Positions 23,098 to 30,245 of a DNA stretch of 44,393 nt are shown in pieces; within the stretch, counting starts at the first letter, position 1; each line of letters begins with the position of its first letter. The notes under the pieces were generated by a model, which worked only from the letters and a program-made list of their open reading frames with translations, made no database searches and had not been told where the DNA came from. The translations under genes were made by a program, and so were the position numbers. The stretch comes from a virus, in the IMG/VR virus record IMGVR_UViG_3300043395_001662, positions 1-44,393 of that record; one strand, given 5' to 3'.

Positions 23098-23769
23098 ATG
23101 GCTACAAAAATTCTTAAGTCAATCAAAGGCAAAACAGTTCGGCTGACTCGCCTTGATGCCTGCGGCGCAGTCATTGAGGGCTCATGCACCACGCTCGTAT
23201 CTGACTGCTTTGTTTCAGTCACGATGACTGGCGAGTATGAGGCTGGCGAGGAGTTCATTCAGAAGAACGCATGGGGCGATCTCTGCATCAACGATAAAGA
23301 CCCGGACATCCTCAAGCGTGTCTCTGTCGCAATCCAGTTTGCAGAAATCAACCCAGACGCGCTGGACATCATCGCAGAGGCAAATCCAGTCTCGTCAGGC
23401 GGCGATGTCATCGGCGCAACATTTGGAACTGATGTCAACTCCTCAGCATTTGCGCTCGAGGTTTGGACGAAGCGCACTGGCGTGGACTGCACCGACCCAG
23501 CCACTCAGGAGTGGGGCTACTTCCTCGTTCCATTTATCCGCAATGGAAAAATTGACGGAGACATCACGATCGAAAACGGCGCGCTGACGCTTAGTCTCAT
23601 GGGCGACGCATTTGCAGCCTCTGCCGCATGGGGATCAGGCCCATACACGCCTAACCCATTCTCTCAGGTGTTCCCTGCTGGCGACATCTTTGGCATGGTT
23701 GTTACCACAGCCCAGCCTCCATCAGATACCGGCGGTTGCGTTCCCTACGTTGCACCAACGCCTCCCTGA
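23098..23769 (+). CDS. Major tail (tube) protein
   Basis: 223 residues starting after AAGGAGATCAGTC. FVSVTMTGEYEAGEEFIQKNAWGD, then DPDILKRVSVAIQFAEINPDALDIIA and EVWTKRTGVDC, match the beta-rich tail tube family of actinophages, which pack as hexamers to form the tail. The C-terminus is Pro/Thr-rich. Its place between the head proteins and the head-tail adaptor is earlier than in most siphoviruses, where connectors come first. Confidence 0.72.
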   Translation: MATKILKSIKGKTVRLTRLDACGAVIEGSCTTLVSDCFVSVTMTGEYEAGEEFIQKNAWGDLCINDKDPDILKRVSVAIQFAEINPDALDIIAEANPVSSGGDVIGATFGTDVNSSAFALEVWTKRTGVDCTDPATQEWGYFLVPFIRNGKIDGDITIENGALTLSLMGDAFAASAAWGSGPYTPNPFSQVFPAGDIFGMVVTTAQPPSDTGGCVPYVAPTPP

Positions 23770-23800
23770 TCGGCTCTGATGCCCATCAGCAGTGGTGAGG

Positions 23801-23806
23801 TAGGAT
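23801..23806 (+). promoter_or_regulatory. TAGGAT box six bases before ATG 23813
   Basis: TAGGAT-TCCTAT-ATG. There is no ribosome site in the spacer, so the transcript would begin at the start codon (leaderless). The same spacing occurs at 25683, 27094 and 34053. Confidence 0.6.
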
Positions 23807-23812
23807 TCCTAT

Positions 23813-24511
23813 ATGAGTTGTGAAGTTTGGCCTGTTCGCTTTCCCTGCGATGTCTCAGAGTATGATCCTGCGCTAGTTTCTGCTGCAGTAGACGCTGCCC
23901 AGTCGATTCTCTGGGCGATGACTGGGCGCAGATTTGGAGTTTGCGAGCAAACAGAGTCATATCGCTCTCCCTGCAACTCTCCCTGCTATGTGCCGTGGCA
24001 GAACGACTTTGGCCCCGGCGTTGAGTACAAACTGGGCTATGCAGACCGCAGAAACTGCTGCTCCATCACTCTCCAATCCAAGCCTGTTCGAGCAATCAAA
24101 GAGGTTAAGGCTCTCGGAGAGGTTCTCAGCCCTGATGAGTATTACCTAGGCAGAGGCATCCTCTATCGCCTCGGCGAGTGCTGGCCCTGCGAGACAGACT
24201 GCGAGTATCCTCCAGTTGAGGTGACCTACGAGTATGGCGTTGATGTTCCCATCCTTGGCGAGTTAGCCATGGGCGAGTTGGCCTGCGAACTGCTCGCCGG
24301 CTGGGATGGCATGGACTGCCGGCTCCCCAGCAACGCAATCAGCGTCACTCGGCAGGGAGTCACTGTTGATCTCGCCAGCCCAGAGGTTCTGTTTGCTCAA
24401 AACAGGATCGGGCTTCCGATCTGCGACCAGTTCATCTATACAACAAACCCTGATCGCCTCAGAGGCCACTCCACTGTTCACTCGCCAGACATAGCGAGGC
24501 GCGTCAGGTGA
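23813..24511 (+). CDS. Head-to-tail adaptor
   Basis: 232 residues. WPVRFPCDVSEYDPALVSAAVDAAQSILWAMTGRRFGVCEQTESYR is the opening typical of actinophage head-tail adaptors, which plug the portal. SITLQSKPVRAIKEVK and YEYGVDVPILGELAMGELACELL follow the same family. It overlaps the next gene (GTGA). Cysteine-rich (at least 12 Cys), which is notable. A leaderless promoter lies directly in front. Confidence 0.78.
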   Translation: MSCEVWPVRFPCDVSEYDPALVSAAVDAAQSILWAMTGRRFGVCEQTESYRSPCNSPCYVPWQNDFGPGVEYKLGYADRRNCCSITLQSKPVRAIKEVKALGEVLSPDEYYLGRGILYRLGECWPCETDCEYPPVEVTYEYGVDVPILGELAMGELACELLAGWDGMDCRLPSNAISVTRQGVTVDLASPEVLFAQNRIGLPICDQFIYTTNPDRLRGHSTVHSPDIARRVR

Positions 24512-25674
24512 GCCTTTCCCCATCTGCCTACGATGTAGCGGCATGGCTCCAGCAAACTAGCCTCACAGCCCTCTCAGACTGCGGCAGAGAGCCAATCTCG
24601 ATGTCCTATGTGGGGTCAGGCCAGATTGCGTGGGATGACTGCTGTGGAACGCTCGTGGTCGTTCCTGAGCGAGTGTTCCGATCTGTTGAGTTCCCGGCTG
24701 AGGACACATCAGAGGTCATCTGCTTTGACGGGCTCATCGCCATTGAGTTCTCCATCATGCTCCTCAGATGCCTCCCAGTCCTTGATGAGCGAGGCCGGGC
24801 TCCATCTCAGGCAGCCCTAGACGCAGCCTATGCCAGCCTGCTTGGGGATGCTGCTGTCATCTATAACGCAGTCACAGGCCAGTTCCCGGACTACTGGGAG
24901 CGCACAAACCCATCCCAGACATTCCTAGGAGCGCAGGGAGGCTGCATTGGAGTAGAGACTCGCCTGATCGTTGGGCTCGAGCAGTCTCAGTTTGGCATCT
25001 GCTGCGCTGAGCCAGAGCCTCATGAGCCGGGCGGCCCAGTCTGCAAGTTTGCTGCAAGCAACGTCCAATTTGAGCCATGCGAGGGACTCGAGAGCACAAA
25101 TGTTCAGGATGCCATCTGCGAGTTAGCAGCCTCTGGAGTTCCCGGCCCTCCGGGACCGCCGGGACCGCAAGGGGAGCAGGGCGAACAAGGCGAACAAGGC
25201 CCTCCGGGGCCTCAAGGCGAGCAGGGAGAGCAGGGCCCTCCCGGTCCTCCAGCAACTGCTCCAGAGGTGACCCCGTTTGCAGTGAATGGTGGAACCATTG
25301 GAGGAACCCAGCCAACATTCAGTGGGCCTCCTCTGTTTTTCGGCAACTACATCCGCTTCGGTGATCAGGTGACGTTTGATATTCAAGTGGACTTCGACAA
25401 CATTACAAACTTTGGAACAGGTCAATATTTTGTAGACCTCCCGTTCCCGGCACGATTCCCGACGATGATGCGCGGTGCTTGCGTCCATGATGTCAGCGTT
25501 AATCGCGAGTATGGCATTGGTGGTCATGTTGCCGCCGGGAGTGTGCAGTTAGTGCTTACCTATGTCGCGAGCAACGGGCGCGACGAGCCGTTCACCCATA
25601 CATCACCCTTCCAACTTGACCCTGCTGACAACTGGCATATTCAGGCCACCTATATCGCAGAGCCTCTGCCGTGA
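24508..25674 (+). CDS. Head-tail connector fused to collagen-like stalk and C-terminal domain
   Basis: 388 residues. Residues 1-190 look like a tail-terminator/connector protein (YDVAAWLQQTSLTALSDCG, then SLLGDAAVIYNAVTG), fitting the gene order. Residues about 212-248 are a collagen-like run of Gly-X-Y triplets (GPPGPPGPQGEQGEQ...). The remaining 140 residues are a beta-rich domain with aromatic residues, like phage decoration or receptor-binding heads. Base composition changes at the third part (from about 25262). A connector carrying an external stalk at the neck would be a whisker-like or head fibre. GTGA overlap with the adaptor gene. Confidence 0.72.
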   Translation: MSLSPSAYDVAAWLQQTSLTALSDCGREPISMSYVGSGQIAWDDCCGTLVVVPERVFRSVEFPAEDTSEVICFDGLIAIEFSIMLLRCLPVLDERGRAPSQAALDAAYASLLGDAAVIYNAVTGQFPDYWERTNPSQTFLGAQGGCIGVETRLIVGLEQSQFGICCAEPEPHEPGGPVCKFAASNVQFEPCEGLESTNVQDAICELAASGVPGPPGPPGPQGEQGEQGEQGPPGPQGEQGEQGPPGPPATAPEVTPFAVNGGTIGGTQPTFSGPPLFFGNYIRFGDQVTFDIQVDFDNITNFGTGQYFVDLPFPARFPTMMRGACVHDVSVNREYGIGGHVAAGSVQLVLTYVASNGRDEPFTHTSPFQLDPADNWHIQATYIAEPLP

Positions 25675-25682
25675 TTTGAAAC

Positions 25683-25688
25683 TAGGAT
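25683..25688 (+). promoter_or_regulatory. TAGGAT box six bases before ATG 25695
   Basis: TAGGAT-TATTGT-ATG with no ribosome site, a second leaderless-type promoter directly in front of the coiled-coil/membrane gene. Confidence 0.6.
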
Positions 25689-25694
25689 TATTGT

Positions 25695-25970
25695 ATGCCA
25701 ACCACTCAACCTCATGATCCCCAGATTGCAGTCGCAATTCTCTTTGAACGCTTGGGTCATGTCATAGAGAAAGTAGATGCTCTGTCAGCAAAACTAGACG
25801 CTCAGGACGCAAAACGAACAGAGGCTCTCGCTGATCTGGAGCAGAGAGTCGAGCATATAGAGCGCAGAATGACGAGCGTGGGATGGTTCCTTGCCGGGAT
25901 TGCCTGCGCTGGAGGAGCAGTTGGAGGCTCAGCAGCAGCCATGGTTACCAAGATGTTCGGTGCTGGCTAG
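25695..25970 (+). CDS. Coiled coil plus C-terminal membrane segment, 91 residues
   Basis: Residues 15-58 form a coiled coil (VIEKVDALSAKLDAQDAKR, then ALADLEQRVEHIERRM). A hydrophobic segment then follows (VGWFLAGIACAGGAVGGSAA) to the end. This is the architecture of XhlA-type hemolysin/holin-associated proteins. It sits among tail connector genes with its own leaderless promoter, separate from the lysis genes at 37.8-38.8 kb. It may be a membrane protein of infection or lysis. Its stop overlaps the next GTG. Confidence 0.6.
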   Translation: MPTTQPHDPQIAVAILFERLGHVIEKVDALSAKLDAQDAKRTEALADLEQRVEHIERRMTSVGWFLAGIACAGGAVGGSAAAMVTKMFGAG

Positions 25971-26407
25971 TGGCGAAGTACGTCGTCCTAGACCCACAGG
26001 CTATCTACAATTTATTATCTGCCCCAGATGGGGCGGTTTATAACCATATGCGTAGGGTAGGTAACCAAGTAATGCGTGAAGCGAAACGACGCGCCCCGAA
26101 GGACACGGGCAAACTTGCTCAGAGTATCTCAATGGAGATGGGCAAAGTCGGCAAGGATATCGTGGTGCGTGTAGGCACAAATAATGAATACGCAATCTTC
26201 GTTCACCAAGGAACAGCCGATAACGGACAAGGGTATATCTACCCAAAGAACGCCAAAGTCCTCAGATGGCCCATTATTAACAACAGTGGGCAAGGTAGAC
26301 GACGGTATAAAGCAGGTGCGACAGCCAAGTATGCTTATGCCAAGCGCGTTAGAGGAGTCAAAGCCCGACCCTTCTTGCGTGATGCTTTAGATGCAGTAAT
26401 TCAATAA
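25970..26407 (+). CDS. Tail component, HK97 gp10-like
   Basis: 145 residues starting at GTG in a TAGTG overlap. The family signature is clear: VMREAKRRAPKDTGKLAQSI, then NEYAIFVHQGTADNGQ and a C-terminal GVKARPFLRDALDAV. These proteins join the tail to the head or end the tail tube. Codon use (CGT, GGT, TTA) is unlike the neighbouring genes on both sides, a sign of recent module exchange. Confidence 0.8.
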   Translation: MAKYVVLDPQAIYNLLSAPDGAVYNHMRRVGNQVMREAKRRAPKDTGKLAQSISMEMGKVGKDIVVRVGTNNEYAIFVHQGTADNGQGYIYPKNAKVLRWPIINNSGQGRRRYKAGATAKYAYAKRVRGVKARPFLRDALDAVIQ

Positions 26408-26421
26408 CTCAAGGGAGAAAC

Positions 26422-26835
26422 ATGACTAGACAGAGGTCGTTCCAAACAGCGGCTGCTCGCCGCCGGGCAAACCCCATTGAGTGGATTATTGACGAGCAAA
26501 CAGTGCGTCTGAGGAGCAATGTTGATCTCTCAGAGATCGCTGATGCCATCGCAGCACTTCAGGCTCCAGCCCCAGAGGGAGTTAGCGAACTCCATGCAGC
26601 AGAGGAAAAACGCCAAACTTTGTGCGATGTGGTTAGAACATTTCTCGAGCCCGGCGCACATAAGGCGTTTGACTCCATCAGAGATGACCTAGATTTCTCC
26701 ATCCTGACTGAGATGCTGACTGATCTCATCTCTGAATACACAGGTCAGGAAAACCCTACACAGCAGCCGTCATCGTCGGATGGATTACCCACAACTGGGA
26801 GCAGTTTGACGGCTGGTGCGGAGCCAGAGGCGTAG
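26422..26835 (+). CDS. Tail assembly chaperone (gpG-type)
   Basis: 137 residues with AAGGGAGAAAC as ribosome site. It precedes the tape measure gene, as tail chaperones do, and its C-terminal part is disordered and Ser/Pro/Gln-rich (TQQPSSSDG). A second frame, open without any start codon, follows in -1 phase to 27026, so a fraction of ribosomes probably shift to make the longer G-T product. Helical body residues 60-105. It would coat or fold the tape measure protein during tail assembly. Confidence 0.72.
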   Translation: MTRQRSFQTAAARRRANPIEWIIDEQTVRLRSNVDLSEIADAIAALQAPAPEGVSELHAAEEKRQTLCDVVRTFLEPGAHKAFDSIRDDLDFSILTEMLTDLISEYTGQENPTQQPSSSDGLPTTGSSLTAGAEPEA

Positions 26836-27026
26836 ATCCCATCCTGCTCCCAGCAGACCGCGCTCTCAATCTGTATCTCTATGCGATCAGAGAGAACGCA
26901 GATGACAAGACTCTCGCTGAGATAGACGCTGCTCTCGAGCCTCCTCTGACGCTCAGAACTAACGGAGTCCCGACGTGGTACGGATCAGATGATGATGCGT
27001 GGCAAGCATTCGCGGGCCAAGTATGA
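26748..27026 (+). CDS. -1 frame extension of the tail chaperone (G-T product)
   Basis: From about 26735 to TGA at 27024-27026 the -1 frame is open, reading VGWITHNWEQFDGWCGARG and LNLYLYAIRENADDK. No ATG, GTG or TTG is visible in it. The likely slip point is G GAA AAC (26748-26754): GAA AAC re-read as GGA AAA. The A-site part fits a slippery sequence, but the P-site part does not fit the classical X XXY YYZ rule. The fusion would be about 200 residues, the T part recruiting tube protein. Confidence 0.65.
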   Translation, partial: GKPYTAAVIVGWITHNWEQFDGWCGARGVDPILLPADRALNLYLYAIRENADDKTLAEIDAALEPPLTLRTNGVPTWYGSDDDAWQAFAGQV

Positions 27027-27093
27027 TGGCTGAGCCGGGTACGGATTTTAGTTGTGTTTGCCGTACTCGGCACTTGTCTGCCTTTGCATCGTT

Positions 27094-27099
27094 TAGGAT
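27094..27099 (+). promoter_or_regulatory. TAGGAT box six bases before the tape measure ATG
   Basis: TAGGAT-AGTTGT-ATG without a ribosome site. A third leaderless-type promoter, lying in the 79-base gap between the tail chaperone and tape measure genes. Confidence 0.6.
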
Positions 27100-27105
27100 A
27101 GTTGT

Positions 27106-29376
27106 ATGAGTAATGTCGGAAAAGCCTATATTGAGGTTGCACCAAAGACGGATAAGTTTGAGAAGGAACTGTCCGATTCGGTTGACAAGGCTTTAGACAA
27201 TGTTCAAAAGCAAACAGACAAAGCCGCGAAAGACGTTGGCGATAGCGTCACAAGTTTCGGCACACAATTCCGTAGCGGTATTCAAAAGGCGGCTGTTCCT
27301 GCTGGTATAGCGATTGGTGCTATCGGTCTTGCCGCGAAGAAAGCGGTTGGGCAAGCGAGCGACCTCGGTGAGTCAATTAACGCAGTCAATGTGACGTTCG
27401 GACAAGCGTCAGAGGGAATCCTTGCATTATCGAAAGACGCGGCTACTGCTGTCGGTTTAAGTCAGACAGAGTTCAACGGTTTAGCAGTTCAATTCTCGTC
27501 ATTCGCTTCAAAGATTGCCGGTCCGGGCGGTGATGTTATCGGCACTATTGACTCAATCACGACGCGTGCCGCAGACTTCGCATCTGTTATGAACCTAGAG
27601 GTCGCTGATGCGGCGCGTATCTTTCAGTCTGGTCTCGCTGGCGAAACAGAACCACTTAAGCGTTTCGGCATCGACTTATCAGAGGCGGCGGTCAAAGCGT
27701 ACGCAATGGCGAACGGTATCGGTGACGGCTCTGGTCAACTTACTGAACAAGAGAAAATTCTTGCGCGTCACGGTGCGCTTATGGAACAGACTCAAAAGAC
27801 ACAAGGAGACTTCGCTAACACGTCTGACAGTCTTGCAAACAGAACACGCATCGCATCGTCACAGTTCAAAGATATGCAAGCCGAGATTGGCAATGTTTTA
27901 ATTCCAGTCTTTGAAGCACTCGTCTCTGTCGGTCAAAAAGTAATTTCTTGGGCGACAGAGAACAAAACAATCGTCTACATTCTACTTGGCGGCGTCACCT
28001 TGTTGGCTGGTGCAATTATTGCAGTTAATGCGGCAATGAAAATTCAAGCGGCGTTCACTGCTATCGCAACTGCGGCTCAGTGGGCGTGGAACGCGGCGAT
28101 GGCGGCTAATCCCGTCGGCTTAATCGTTCTTGGTGTTTTAGCGTTGATTACTGCTTTAGTCGCGGCGTATAAAAGGTTCGATGGCTTCCGCATCGTGGTC
28201 AACACAGTCATTAACTTCGTAATTGGCGCGTTTGAGATGCTGGTGAATAGTTGGATTAAGGCGATCAACTTCATCACTGGAGGCATCAACAAACTAACAG
28301 GGCTGTTCAGCAAAATCGGTATTGACATTCCCAAAATTGCTGAAATCGGAGAGGTTTCATTTGGGCGGCTCTCCACCACGATTGACAAAACCACCAAATC
28401 AACAGAGGAAACAACTGGAGCCCTGAACGCAGAGGAGCAGGCTGCTCTGGATGCTGCTGGAGCAACAGATGAGATGGCGACATCCACTGCTAAGGCTGGC
28501 AGCGCAGCAGACAAAACAGCCGAGAAAGTCAAGAAACTCCGGGACTCCTTTGGCGATCGGTTCAAAACTACGCTCGAGAAAGCAAAGGATGCGCTCGCTA
28601 AGGCGCAGGATGCGTTTCAGTCTCTCTCAACATCTGTCTCTGAGGCTGTTACATCCTCGTTCTCCTTTCAGGATGCCTACGAGGCTGGGCAGGACAGCGG
28701 ATCAGGCTTCTTTGCAGCCCTGACAGATCAGGCCAACAAAACCAAGGACTTCTCTGTCCTGATCAACCGCCTTATGGCAGCCGGGCTCTCTCAGGAGGCT
28801 CTGCAACAGGTTCTAGATGCAGGCGTTGATGCAGGCTCTGCTATCGCTACAGAAATCCTCAGCACTGCTGATGGAGTCCTCAGGGCGAACAATCTGGTGA
28901 CAGAGGTTCAGGCTATCGGAGACAGCATTGGGCTCAACGCAGCGACCAACTTCAAGCAGGCAGGCGTGACAGCAGCCCAGAACCTCGTAGATGGCATTGA
29001 GTCCATCATTTCCAAGTATCAGGTCAGGCTCAAGTCGAAAAAACTAACAGCCCGGCAGTTGAAGCGGCTCCGAGAGCAGTTCTCAGTGGACATCTCGTTT
29101 GCGTTCTCCAGCAGTGGAGTCCCGGAGTTAGCAAATGGTGCCATTATCGGCTCGAGAACGCCGGCGATTATTGGCGAGGCTGGGCCAGAGGCTGTCATTC
29201 CTATCTCTCGCCCGGCTCGAGCCCTGCAACTGATGGAGCAAAGCGGCCTCGCAGAGTTGGCTCGAAGAGGATCAGGAGCAGCCCTCAACATTGAAAACGC
29301 CACGTTCATCGCTCCTGTGGATGCTGATCTGGTGGCGCAAAAAGTCCTAGTTGCAGAGAAGGCGAGGTCGCTGTAG
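27106..29376 (+). CDS. Tape measure protein
   Basis: 756 residues, the longest protein after the protease. The N-terminal 250 residues carry SVDKALDNVQKQTDKAAKD and a region (SLGQASEGIL-like, KIAGPGGDVIGTIDSITTRAADFA) seen in phage tape measures. Residues 289-355 are hydrophobic and could cross a membrane at infection. The C-terminal half is Ala/Lys/Glu-rich and ends in a GAIIGSRTPAIIGEAGPEAVIP motif typical of tape measures. By the usual 0.15 nm per residue, the tail would be roughly 110 nm. Codon style changes abruptly near 28230-28300, so the gene is a recombinant of two sources. Confidence 0.88.
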   Translation: MSNVGKAYIEVAPKTDKFEKELSDSVDKALDNVQKQTDKAAKDVGDSVTSFGTQFRSGIQKAAVPAGIAIGAIGLAAKKAVGQASDLGESINAVNVTFGQASEGILALSKDAATAVGLSQTEFNGLAVQFSSFASKIAGPGGDVIGTIDSITTRAADFASVMNLEVADAARIFQSGLAGETEPLKRFGIDLSEAAVKAYAMANGIGDGSGQLTEQEKILARHGALMEQTQKTQGDFANTSDSLANRTRIASSQFKDMQAEIGNVLIPVFEALVSVGQKVISWATENKTIVYILLGGVTLLAGAIIAVNAAMKIQAAFTAIATAAQWAWNAAMAANPVGLIVLGVLALITALVAAYKRFDGFRIVVNTVINFVIGAFEMLVNSWIKAINFITGGINKLTGLFSKIGIDIPKIAEIGEVSFGRLSTTIDKTTKSTEETTGALNAEEQAALDAAGATDEMATSTAKAGSAADKTAEKVKKLRDSFGDRFKTTLEKAKDALAKAQDAFQSLSTSVSEAVTSSFSFQDAYEAGQDSGSGFFAALTDQANKTKDFSVLINRLMAAGLSQEALQQVLDAGVDAGSAIATEILSTADGVLRANNLVTEVQAIGDSIGLNAATNFKQAGVTAAQNLVDGIESIISKYQVRLKSKKLTARQLKRLREQFSVDISFAFSSSGVPELANGAIIGSRTPAIIGEAGPEAVIPISRPARALQLMEQSGLAELARRGSGAALNIENATFIAPVDADLVAQKVLVAEKARSL

Positions 29377-30242
29377 TGCTGTATTTGGAGCATCCATCCC
29401 TAGGCAGGCTTGATTTGGACTGCGCTGATGGGTTTGTCGTTACTGAGTTCACCATTGGCTATCCATCAGTCCGGGATGTTGTTATCAACAAGGCCCTCGC
29501 AGATGGGACTATAGACACAACCACCTATGTTGGGGCTCGAGCAGTCACGATTGCTCTGAGGCTCAATAACACTGGCTGTCCCGGGTTTAGCACTCAGGAC
29601 TTGATTGACATGGTTTCTCCATATGTTTCTCCTCGCATCCGCCCAACTCTCGTCTATACAGTTGAAAAGAACAGCACCAATCCAAACCATGTGCGCTCTC
29701 TGGTGCTCAGAGGCGTGGATGCTCCTCTAACAGTTAATGCTCCAAAGGCTCTAACGCTGGTTTGCCAGTGGGTTTCAGCAGAGTCATTCACCTCTGCGCT
29801 GGATGACTCCTGCGTGGTTGCTCCGCTGACTGAGGCGACAGAGTTTGGCCGCTTCTATGACCTAGACTTTGACCGCGAGTATCCTCCATCGCCTCCAGTG
29901 GGCATCTATCTATTTACGCCGCAGGGCAACGCCCCGATGGACTGGACTGGCACTGTGACTGATACTGTGACTGATCCAATCATCACAATCAACAACATCG
30001 ACATTATTTTCACTGGGATTACTCTCATCGCAGGTCAGACCATCAACATTGACACAGCCAACAGAACAATCCTGAGAAACAACGACCCCAATGACTCCAT
30101 CTATGGGAACAGCAACTTTCAGGACTGGACATGGGATGACATCCGAGTGCGCCCGGGGCTCAACTTCATCAGGCTTGAGGCAACCTCTTACACTGGCTCA
30201 CCTGCCTTCACTCTTTGCTACTTCGATCGTTGGCACATTTAA
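29376..30242 (+). CDS. Distal tail (Dit-like) protein
   Basis: 288 residues starting at GTG in a TAGTG overlap with the tape measure gene. Its position directly after the tape measure, the mostly beta composition and a C-terminal LDFDREYPPSPP...DNSIYGNSNF-like region with DWTWDDIRVRPGLNFIRLEA fit the distal tail protein that caps the tube and starts the baseplate. Codon use is native. The next gene changes style at once. Confidence 0.75.
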   Translation: MLYLEHPSLGRLDLDCADGFVVTEFTIGYPSVRDVVINKALADGTIDTTTYVGARAVTIALRLNNTGCPGFSTQDLIDMVSPYVSPRIRPTLVYTVEKNSTNPNHVRSLVLRGVDAPLTVNAPKALTLVCQWVSAESFTSALDDSCVVAPLTEATEFGRFYDLDFDREYPPSPPVGIYLFTPQGNAPMDWTGTVTDTVTDPIITINNIDIIFTGITLIAGQTINIDTANRTILRNNDPNDSIYGNSNFQDWTWDDIRVRPGLNFIRLEATSYTGSPAFTLCYFDRWHI

Positions 30243-30245
30243 GAC

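Noticed and set aside
25139-25257. Gly-Pro-rich repeat as a CRISPR or tandem DNA repeat
   Set aside because: The repeat is at protein level (Gly-X-Y triplets) with varied codons and no spacers.
28077-28565. Leftward frame of 162 residues within the tape measure gene
   Set aside because: Composition is Ser/Ala/Val-rich as expected from the complement of an Ala-rich helical gene. No start signals.
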